Below are positions 15,001 through 27,000 of a stretch of DNA of 64,000 bases, piece by piece (the first letter of the stretch is position 1; every line of letters begins with the position of its first letter). Below the pieces are notes generated by a model. It worked only from the letters and a program-made list of their open reading frames with translations. It was not told the DNA's origin and did not search any database. The DNA is from Strongylocentrotus droebachiensis (lineage: Eukaryota > Echinodermata > Echinoidea > Camarodonta > Strongylocentrotidae). The position numbers and the translations under genes were made by a program. The stretch spans positions 558,001 to 622,000 of the forward strand of contig JAVYIG010000163.1 of NCBI GenBank assembly GCA_035222895.1, in the 5' to 3' direction.

Positions 15001-18000
15001 TTGATTAGCACAGATGTTTAGGTTGACACCGGCAGACATTAATGGCATGCGAGTGATGTGGGTACTAACACTGCGATTCCAACTCATTTATGTGTGTAGA
15101 TATCTCCCAAGTGCTATTACATGTATATTCTTAGAGGTACTTGTAGTTGTACCAGTTTGAGTAGCACTCAACAAATTTGTTTAAAAGAGAAAGAAAAAAT
15201 ATATAATGTACCGCTAGTTCTTTACAGATTTCATGACATCAATTGTTTTCATCAAAGTCTTCATGTACTCTAAAATGCACATTGACTTACTATTTTAGGA
15301 GTTGTTAAAATAACAATTTCCACTAATTCACTTTTGGCAATGTTAATCTAAAGTTGCCCCCAAGAGCAATGATTATAGGCAGCATTTTAGTCATCTTAAT
15401 AGCTTGAAGCATTGCTTTTACTTACTTAATTTTTTTTAATGTAAATTTTGAAGTACATAAATGTGCAAAAATAAGAAAAAGTGACAGTAGAAATGATGTT
15501 TTATGGTGGAAATGTGAATTCATGTGTTTTATTTCTGGGAATCCATGACTTCTAATCCATCACTCTAACTGATTCACTCTAGAAATATCTTGAGCTGTGG
15601 AGAAACATCTATTTTCAGAATAAAAACCCTGGCATTAGTTTGCCAATATGTGTGTGTGTGTGTGTGTGTGTATTGGGGTTTTACAGACGTGTATCAATCA
15701 GATATGACTATTTACGTCTGGGGACCGACCTTTAAACGTCACCATCCGAAAGACGTGACTCGGTTTCAAACCTGCGTCCTCGGCTGAATCAGTTTGTAAC
15801 TTCCATTGTTAGCTGGATTACAGGCACACGCCACAACGCCTATATTAACCTGAAGTTTTACATGTAGTTGTTTACCAGATTTATTATATTATATATTAAG
15901 CAGATACTAATGTAGTTTCTAGATAGTACACATTATTTAGTCTCCAATTTAATACATCGCACCCATTAGTGCTGGGATGCACACATAAAGCTATGAAGCT
16001 CAGAAGGTATACATGTACACTACACATGCACTAACACACGTACTGTATACTGCAGATATCTCTCTATATTGCATACACTGTAGATGCAGATAGGGTTCTT
16101 GCTATATCATATTTGGCTAAGCTCATACATTTGCAGTGTAGATGCGGATGTAGTTCTTGCCTTAAATTGTATTTGGCTAATTTTTTAGGTTTGTAGTGTG
16201 CACAATTTTCAACATGAGTCAACGGCACAAGTTATTTAATACCACAAAGTGCAGTTGAATCGAAAATATAGTGCACAATAACCTGTGTGAGTATTAATTT
16301 GTTACTTGCAAGTGACATGTTGTTATATTTTTACATGCAGAGAATAAAGTTGTTAAAAAACCCACAAAATAAATAAATATTCTTCCCAAGATAATAATAT
16401 TATTATACTTCCCAAGATAATTGGATTAATATACTTCCCAAGAAAACAAGTTTTTATTTTCAAGGTAGATTGGGATTCTGTTAATAATATGACATGAAGT
16501 TCCCAGTGAATGAAATGTCATTATTATATATTTCTATTGTTAAAAGAGACAAACAAACAAAATTTAAAAGAAATTCTCTAACAAGAAAATGACCATACTG
16601 AATAAATTAGGTGTAATATGTTATACAGTCAAACCTGTCTATATCGATCGCCCAAGGGAAACACAAAAAGTGGTCTTTGTAGACAGGTTCCTTTAGTACA
16701 TATTTCAATGAGAAACCATTTTCAAGGGAAACACAAAATGTGGTCTTTGTAGACTAAAGCAGGTTTGACTGTTATAGATTATCTGTTGGAAAATTTCTTA
16801 GTTGATTATATTGTTTAATCTTTGTCTCTCTCTCTCTCTAGATGGACTGAACTGATCAGGAAGATAGAGCTGTGGGTTGAGATTCATGAGTTGAATGAGC
16901 AAGGGGAGTACGTACCTGTTGAGTGTCACACCAAACCTGAGGTTCTTACTGGAGGTATCTTCCAAATCAGACAGGTAAGATCAAGAGAGATGTCAGTAAC
17001 TTTTCACAAAGATCATCAATTTTATAAAGACGCAGTAATGGATTTAGATTTTTGTTTAAAGCCCCACTACGCTACTTATAGCTACTCGCGCCCTCTATAT
17101 AGCAAACAATACCTAATCGGTGACCATTGGTCTCCTATGATCCTCTTTTTCTTATGTTAATTGAGAGCTGATTTGATGAGATAACCACCTGTCAGTGACC
17201 TTGCAGGGAGGTCTAATCCCTCCTAGCCAAACTTGTGCAGACAGGCTTTAAGATGTCAGCAACTTTTCACAAAAATCATACATTTTATAAAGACGGAATA
17301 ATGGATTTAGATTTTTGAAAAATTATGGAGGAGCTAGTTTTGTGGTCTGCTATGTAAATGCATGTACTAATTTGATTAGGCAATCTTGTGTAGTGATTCT
17401 GATACTGTCCATAATCGCTCTGCAATGAGTTTTCCATTGTATATTGAATTATCCTTCATCTACATGTATTCTGTGTTAGTGCAGTGGTGCAATGGATAAC
17501 TGAGAGAGAAACTATGAATCACAAAGAAGTGATAATAATAATAAATAATAATAAATGAGATTTATATAGTGCCATCATCCATTTCACTTAAATGCTCAAG
17601 GCGCTTCATGACTAAGAATCGTGTACATTTACAAATAAAATGCAAGAATGTTAGAATACTGCTTTGACAGTAAATCAAATCATTTGTGGTTAGTTTTCAA
17701 ATATGCCTGTACACTCTTATATCTCCTCTTGGTCATTGATTGGAAGAACTTTATTCATCAGAAACTACATGAATAATAAATAAGAAAAATATAAATGAAA
17801 TTTCTTTGTTTTACAGGGTCATTCTCGTAGGATACTGGTGAGGGTCAAACCTGTCCAGAACTCTGGAACCTTACCAATCATCTGTGAAGCCATCACGTCT
17901 ATCTCCGTGGGTAGCATCTGCGCTCGGTCAAAACTGCAGAAGGGTCTAGATAGTTACCAAGACGACGACCTGACCCGCCTGAGGGAGAGATGGTCGGATG

Positions 18001-21000
18001 CGCTGATGAGGAGGAGAGAGTACCTGGATGAACAGATTCATAAGATCATGCATAAACCAGGTATTTAGGAGGGTTTATGGGGGGTGAGATAGAGGGTAGT
18101 TTTGGGAGGGGGGCAGCTGAAGAAGAGAGTACCTTGATGAGCATATTCATAAGATCATGCATAAACCAGGTAAATAGATGTAGTAAGAGTGGTGGATGGG
18201 GAGATCAGTGAAAGAAGGAAGAAATGAGGGGTTGCAAATAAGTTACATGTATAATTAAAACATCAGAGAATAAACATGTCACAGAATGATAGAAACCAAG
18301 ATGAGTTTGTATGCATTTTTTATCTATGAATATCCACTTTATCCTTTTTAATCGCCTTATAACCCCCCCCCCCCCCCCCTTCTCCTTGATGTTTCTGTGC
18401 CTAAACCCCTAGCATTGAAAGTTTTCATGTCATCTTCCGGGAGCCAGAATGGCATAAAATCCTTGTAAAATTATGAATTGTATGAGTAACATTTTTTTTT
18501 GGGGGGGGGGGGGGGGGGGCTCTCAATCGGTGATATGTAAACTGCTTGGTACAAGAAAAGTACATTTATGTAGGAAAAAATATAAACAATGATAACAGAC
18601 ATTGTTGCATCAAAGATTAGAGTCTTGATCCTCTTTTCTCTCCTTGAACCCACAGGGAGAACGCAGAAGGATAATGAAAGAGAAGCAAGCCTTATCAACC
18701 AGTGGGTCTCGCTCACAGAGGAGAGGAATGCCGTCTTGGTCCCTGCCCCAGAGAGTGGGGTACCAGGGGCACCTGCCAACTGGGCCCCTCCCCCAGGCAT
18801 GGAGACACATAAACCAGTACTTTTTCTTGATATTGAAAGTGAGTTGAACAATTTAATTTTGTCTTATTGTTTGAAGAGGTTTTATTTAAGTGTAAGGATA
18901 TAATGTAGTATGGTATATGGACAGCTGCATTTATTGGTAGAACACATAACTTCAAGCATACATGTATACATTGTATAGGAGTAAAATTTTCATCATAAGT
19001 TTTCAAAATGCTTCTCCCCTCCCGACTGATACATTATCATGAAACACTTTTATCTTACTTATTTGTTCCTCCTTTGATGTATTTATTAATATTGTTTTCC
19101 AATTATTCCCAGCAATACACGGTGACAGATACATGCACATTGTAACCATGACCGTTTGGACTTCTTTTAATTAATACCAATACCAATTAGGGAAATAAAA
19201 GGGACAAATGAACTTTTTGTTTACTTCAAAAGTTTTCGCGGGGCAGCACAAAATTGTCTTGCATGTCGCATAGGGCTCTTGGGCTGCTATTCAAGAAACA
19301 AAGGGCCTAGCCTAGAGAATTGAATCTACTACATGTATGGGCAGTGAAAGTGATCCATGCTCTATTTCTCGGTATCACCAGCATGATAATCTTGTTTTCT
19401 ATTTTTCAGCTGATGAGATGGGTACATCAGGTTTATTAGAAGGAATCCATGCGGCTGGTTTTAACTCCATCCTACCGAAGGAACTAGGTACCAAGATGGT
19501 CAATCTACCCATTATCAAGTACTATGAGAAAGATGTAAGTCACCCAAATACTAAGATTTCTCACTGTCTTTATTAACAGTCATGGTCATTAACAAAGGAA
19601 GTAATAGTACATATACTTGTATAGATACTACAACAAAAGTAGAAAAGAGAATAAGCCCAGGCCATGTTTTATTCTTAACAATGCAAGGCTAATACATCAT
19701 ATTACCAATAGCTGCCTACATGTACTAAAGCCAGGGTAATAATCGAGGCAGCGCCAGGAGCGTCACAACGTGACAGACATGTACGCTATATAAGAAGCTA
19801 CCATTATTATTATTATTATTATTATTATTCATAATGAATTACGTGAACCATAATGTACATAACTTACACAAATATTAATGGACACGTTTAACATGTTGTC
19901 TGTGTGGGGTCAATGGTGTGTTAATGGCACTCTACTGTTTGTGTGGCTTTGCGAACACTTTGAACTTTATATTCGTGAGCTGTATTCACCATCTCTCTAC
20001 CGACTGTCCACCACCTGTAGGTGTGTGCCTGTGCGTCCTGGGATTCTTCCCTCCACGACTCACCGTACCTCAACCGCAACACCAACCCAAACGAGCGCAT
20101 CTATCTCATCGTCAAGGCGGTGGTGCAACTCAGTCACCCAGCAACCATGGAACTGGTCGTTAGGAAACGCATCTGTGTCAACATCTACAAGAAGCAGGGC
20201 TTTGCATTGGCATTCAGAAGAAGGCTTGGGAAAGGGGTATGTTGCATTAAAGAAATTGGGTAACTTTGTCTCAGAATCTGAAACAAAATCCTGGATTTAG
20301 CTCATTCTGCAATGATAATTATAAACCTTTAGGGCAGTCAGGAACCCCATGACTTTTACAAGCCGATCGCCTGTCTGATTATCAAGATATTTATGACTGG
20401 AAATCGAATCATATTTTGCGTTTTCCTAACAGTTTTAATAACACTCCAGTCTACTGGGGAATACGAGTATGGTAAAACCGGTCAATCAAAGATTTTTACT
20501 TTTTTGAGGCACTTCATTATCATTTTTTTTAGGGCTTCAATATAACACCATATCACAGACACTGATAACACGCAAGGCCATGCATCTTAGATTTAACATT
20601 GTTAAACGATGCCTTTAATGATATAAAGTTCTATCAATATTACAAAATGTATTTGGAAAAATAAAGTGAAATCTGTGAGTAAAGGCCATGAATTCTTAAT
20701 TAAAAGCCAAATAATCTGATTTATTCTTTAGCTGACAAGTTTGTGCAGGGAAGAGGGGGGGGGGGGTCATTTTAAATGTTTGCCCTCTAAACCCCTAGAC
20801 ATGGTACTGCATTGTGCACATAATATATGCAAACATTCAGGATCATATACAGTAGGCTTGCGGATGCACCATGTGAGAGAGAGGGAGGATAAGGACTCTT
20901 GGTAATCTATCTTGAGGGTGTGTAGTCCTAAAAAGGACTGTTGGTGTAGTCTTGAAAAAGACTGTTGTTTATCTTTCTTAGCTTATAGTTCTAAGGAGAA

Positions 21001-24000
21001 CTATAGCGCTTGGAGAGGATGGGTGGCGGGAGTGGATCATGTCTTATAAATAGTTTCCATTGATTCAAATAGATCACAACTTGTAATCGGTTCTGTGTAG
21101 TACATATATAAGGGATGTAATTTTGCAAGTGATTGGAGCATTTGTAATCAATCTTGACAATCCCAACTCTTTACAATACTTGGCCAAGAGTAGCAGTGTT
21201 CATATTAGTAGATGGTCTGTATTTACACATTACCGGTTACAGGTTATACAACTTTCATTGAGAAATACTGTTCAAGGGAAACTTAAAAAGTGGTCTCTCC
21301 ATACAAATGGTTTCTAGTGCAGGTTTTACTGTATGAGATGATACATGCTACTGACTTCCTTGTTGTTGTTTTTCTCTCTCTCCTGGCCTCCAAAATTGAA
21401 ATGTTGATTGCTATCTCTCCAAAGGACGATAGGATTTCAGAGACAGACCCTAGTGATGCTTATGATATTTTTCTTTCCATATTTTCTCTTTCAGGACACT
21501 GTCCATTCTTGTGGTGTGACGTACGAGATTGTATCAAACATTCCAAAGGTAAATATTTAATGAATTAGATATTATTTTAACAGGACTGATTGCAACAAAA
21601 TGAATCTTAAAAGTTGATGGTTTCAATAAATCTTGATTATTCTTTCATTCTTTAAAATATTGTACCTACTCCTTGCTCTATAACTGAACTTGTTAGTACT
21701 CTTTTTGTACCCCTTTTCCTTGTTCAACTGAGGAATGTGAAATTGTTTCTACTGTATTTTTTGTGAAAATGTAAGGAAGTGATTTGGTACAGTGTGCAGT
21801 TGAGAACTTCAAAAGAGTCTTGTCTTGGTCCAGGTTTATGTGGGCAGATTTATTCAACTGAAGTATGAAGCACTAAATACCAACATTATTATTTTGGGGG
21901 AAATCATATTCTGAGCGAAGAAACATTATTTCATTGTGAAATCTATGTTACATTTTCAATTTACGACTTGACTTTTATTAGCTTAACTCCTTTGTTAAGA
22001 CTTTCAGTAATTGGTGTGGAATAAAGACCTAGACACTTGGATCTTGGATTCATTTCCTCTTAAATACTCTGAATAAGAGTTTTGACTGGAGGTGGTGGAG
22101 GGTGGAAGATTAAATTGTGGAAAAAAGTTCTTGGCTCTCCATAGTTCAGTGGACTATGTCAAACCAGGTTCAACTTAATCCACCTTTAGGAAGACAAACA
22201 ATTCTTATTTCTATTTTAAATGGTGATGCTAACGCAACATGTTTTAAATCTCTGACAGGCATCAGAGGATCCTGAAGACCGGGAATCCTTAGCCCTGATG
22301 GCAGCAGCCGGAGCGGAAGAGAACGGCAGTACTGGGGACGGAGAGACCTACATCGAGAAGTACACACGAGGCGTCTCAGCCGTAGAGAGTATCCTGGCAC
22401 TCGATAGGTTACGGCAGGAGGTCATTATCAAGGAGAAGTTGGCCAGTAGAGGGCGCAATTTGAGGAAGACATCCAGTGTACCAAACATACCTGTAAGTAT
22501 TCTTTTGTAATCTAATTTATTGTATAATTCTTATTTATAATGATTATAGTTTAATGTAGAGTTATAACCATGTTAAGTTTTGCAACCCAACTGCTAAATT
22601 CTTCTCTCCCCCCCCCCCCCCTCCCCAAGTTTGATTGTTGCCGAGTATACCTTACCTTTAATCCTTCCATCTTTTATCATTATCATTCGATCCAAGTTTG
22701 CCTCCATCACTCCACTCTCCTGCTATCCCTCCCTTTCTTTTCCTCTTCCCTCTATATATCTTCTCGCTATATATCTTCTTGATTGTTGTTGCTTCGTTGT
22801 TGGTTTTTCTCTCATTCTCTCTCCTTCTCTCTCTCTCCCTCTCTCTCTCCCCTCTCTCTCTCTTTCTCTCTCCTCTCTCCCCTCTCTCCCCAATGTAATC
22901 ACCTTTCCTGGTGTTTTTATACAGTCCAATGTCTTGTCACATAGCAATACAAACTCCCCCATTTTTTTATCCTCATCTGTAACTTATGTACATGAATATA
23001 AAGCACAGATTAATGGTAATACTGTTTTTATGGAAATTTGAATATCTTTCCTTATTATTGAATTATAGCCAGTATTCTACTATTCAAATAAAGATGTAAG
23101 TTTAGTTAACTTCTTAATTTCTTTTCCAAACACTTTCTTACATATTTATATTTACATCTATATATCTTTTTTTAAGATAATCAAATTCCAAAACTATATT
23201 CTTTCATGATCACTGTTTACTTTCAACAGCTGCGTAACATGAATCTTTTTCATGCTATGCTTCATACAATATACCGGTATGTGCATGATGCATACATGTA
23301 TATACTCTTTCATTATCACATATCCTAACCTTAAAGGTAAAGACCAGTAATGGTCATGCGATTGCATTGTGAAAGAAACGTTGTGGAATCGATCAGAAAA
23401 GGTTGATCATCTAGCATCTAGCATCTGCAAGGTTCTGGAATCATCAAAATGATAAGAAATTTGGCTCATTCTTCGTAAAGTTACAAGCACTATACACAGA
23501 AAGATGTATATGGGACTACCCTATCTCTCTCACCAGACCATGAGAGAAATAAATTTACCAAATATATGAATTAGTAGGCGGTTTCCCGGCAAATTTTTTA
23601 TCATCATGTATTAGTCAAAACATATTCTTTCACATGATTGGTAATGAGAGCTTCCATTTCATTTTTTGAAATTGGGGCGTTGCCAATACTGGTCTTTACC
23701 TTTAACTGAAAAAGAATGACACATTTGGCTTCAATTTTGTTTGCATTTTGATATAACTATGAAGCACTGGGAAATAAATATTCTCTGTTTTTACAGATAT
23801 GCTGCACTGTCAATACAGTTACATACTCATGTCACAACTAATTGAATTTCTGTTCTTGTACATTGCCTTGTTAATACCAGCATGGCATTACTAACTTGCT
23901 AGTACAGTTGTATACAGAATGTGATACGCCAAAATGAAGTGAGAAACAAAGACTTCTTTTGACCTTTAATAACACTTATATGCATGGAAATTATGATGCG

Positions 24001-27000
24001 TACTTGTATATGAATAGCCAATCACTTTTGCTCATGTTTAAAGTATTACATTTTCAGAAAATGTTTGTATTAAAAAGAAAGAATGTGTTATGTTTAATTT
24101 ATTTTTTTTCAATTACCAGAATAAGATGAAGAAACAAGCAACCTAGAGTTGTGGATTATTGCTCATGTTTGTTTTTTCCATTGTAGGATTTCAAAGTCTC
24201 ATTTTTGTTTTCAATTTCGCTAAATTTTAGCTTTAAAAAAAAATTGAGATGCATCAGCCAAGTTTTGGGGTTCAACCAAATATTGCAATGTACAATGTAC
24301 ATTCATGTTACTTCATTCATATTACATCCATGTCTGTCACCTTATGTTTTTCATCATGATTCATACTCCATTGCTATCCCATCATTCCATGCAGGGCTCC
24401 ATTTCACGCAACCTTGATATGAGTCGATCCATGGACTGCCTCGATGAAGATTTCAGGGTAGGCACATCATTCGCTCCTTATACCTACCTTCTTTGTTTTT
24501 TTATATTTTGCTCATCAAACTGAACATGAGTAATTCCATAAATTAGGGACCCACTTCGTTAAATTTTGGTGTCCCACTTACATAAGGTACCCACACATAT
24601 TTGTGGTTCTGAGTAAAGACTCAAATAGCGGAGTGAGATTGTAAAGTCATTTCCAAGCATAATATTGTATTCTCATATCTAGAATCACTTAACAATCTCA
24701 CTCCCACTATTTAAGTCTTTACAAAGAGCCACAAATATGTGTGGGTTCGTTATGTAAGTGGGACACCAAAAATGTCACAAAGTGGGTCCCTAATTTATGG
24801 AATTACCCACGTATACATGTACATCCGTAGACACAAATGTAGAAGTGATAGTAATAATGGCTATATAGCTCTACTGGGCGCCAATGATACGGAACTGGGC
24901 CCTGTTTCATAAAGACTTGTGGTCATTAACAAGTTACAATAACTGTTATAAACTACTGAAATTGTGGCATTTGATTGGCTGAGAGCAAATTTGTCATAGA
25001 ATTTTAGCATTTGATATTGATAACAAGTTGGTCTCTCAGAGGTTCAGTAAAATGAATACTGCTTTTCTCTGTAGGAATGCTAATTTTGTTTTAGTTTAAT
25101 CTTGTATAAAGGCTTTTTAATAAATAAATCAAAACCCAAATTGTAACTTTGTAAAGAATGTTAGCATTAATTTTGCAAACAGACTGCATTCTGTTATGAG
25201 GTCTAGTTTTGATTCTTTTTCTTTTTTCAACATGTTGCCTCAATTAGTTAGTCAGCATATCATATCTATATGTTTTTATGTACAATTTGTACGATTGCAA
25301 AGCAGCTAGATCTCTTGAGATTCTTATCTATCTCCCTCTATAGCAGGCCTGCTTTATAGTTTATTATCATGTTGTCTAACTAAATGAATAGCTACATGTA
25401 CATGTATTGTCACTATTTAAATCTGGTTTGAAGGGCACTGTTAAACACTTTTGAAGTGAAAAAAGGGACTTTGCTTTTGGACTTTTTTTAGAGCTCTATC
25501 TGTTTCATATGATTTCTAATGGCTCTTTACTCTTTGTTTCCAATCTCTTTCCTATATTAACACACGATGGCAAATTGGTCTGTTGGGTGATACATGTATT
25601 ATTGTATACTGTTTTGCATTGTATTGTAAATATTGGATGTTCCGTAATATTGTGGGAATGTCATTATATGTTGTACCATTTCATATTCATATATCTTGTA
25701 ATATCGTCAATTATTGCACCCACCATATACATTTCCTTTATAATTTATATGTTTGTTGATTTAAATGATTTTGTGATCTATATGTACATGTATTTACTGT
25801 TGTGATTTGCATTTATTATGTAAATTAAACCATTTTGGTACATCCCTATTGCCTAAATATTCCTTGATATCATTATTTTGTACCAACTATTCTGTTTTGG
25901 ATGTACATGTTCTGTATGAATATTTGAACATTATTTCCTTCTTCTTCATATTCTACTTTATTTCTTCTCGTGATCTATATTTCTTTTCATTCCATGCAAA
26001 GTTTTTTAAAATGTTATTTTCATTTTTGTGTTTGTCATTCTATTCCATTATTGTTTACTACTGTCAAAAGCCGTGTTTTTCTGTACATTTGTGAATTCAT
26101 CCATATAATTTTGCTTTGGTTAATTTGATATTGTGTGAACACCACCTTCACTGATATTGTTCCAATGATAGTTACCCCTATATGGGTTTTTTTACTAGAC
26201 GTAACCTTGCTACCGACGCATGCCTTCATTAGCCACCAAAATAGCAACCACCTGTACATTGACTGTGCACAATTGTATTTATATATTTTTTACTTGGTCA
26301 TAAATAAGCTTGAGTAATATTGGAAAATGTCCTGGATTATTATTTTGAAAATATGCCACTCCCCTTCATAGATACTACGTTGGGAGAGTCTGCGTAACCT
26401 CGGGCCGCCCAGCTCCCCGACCCTACCGGGAGGCGCTGTGAGTCCTGTGGTGGTGTACCCGACCAAGCCCGCATCCCGCCCCCGAACGCTCCAGGTATCC
26501 TCCGACTCCAAATCAGAAACCAGCGACTACTGCGGCTCCCCCGGTAGCATGCAGTTCAGCTCCAGCCCGGGGGCGAGTCCATCCCACCCCAACATGAGCC
26601 ACGCCCATCCAGGGATGACCTCCACGGCGCACCCCTTGATGGGTGGAGTGCACCCCTCTGGGGGTCCCATACTTCCATCCATGAGCCCTCTGCTCCCGGT
26701 CAACCCTAGGAGGTCCAGTACGGGGAAGTCTGGGGGCAAGCAGCTTAGACCGGTCCGAGAGGAGGCAAGGGCGGCTAGGTCCGCACCCAAGGTGGAGGTA
26801 AGAAAAAACTATTCTAATGGTAACCCAACATTTGCTCCCGGGCGATTTCGTGCATTGTATCTCGGAGGACATATGGAATTTATCCATATCGAGGGTTCAG
26901 TGACACAAAGACGTAACTCCATATTTTGCCAAAATGAGTATTTGATATCAAAATGTTCAGACAAATTTGGGCTTTCCAGGAAACACAAAAACTTAACTCC

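Larger units (their letters stand above)
13563..16841. other. KIF13 intron with fold-back elements
   Basis: Holds a long fold-back element (14398-14745), a (TG)n tract at 15648-15671 and an inverted-repeat element at 16626-16771. No coding signal. Confidence 0.7.

Noticed and set aside
15690..15840. Sequence around GGGGACCGACC and GATTACAGGCACACGCC as a defined transposon
   Set aside because: It looks repeat-derived, but no second copy or ends are visible in the window.
18471..19006. Several overlapping minus-strand ORFs opposite KIF13 exon 18656-18838
   Set aside because: They are antisense shadows of a conserved exon.
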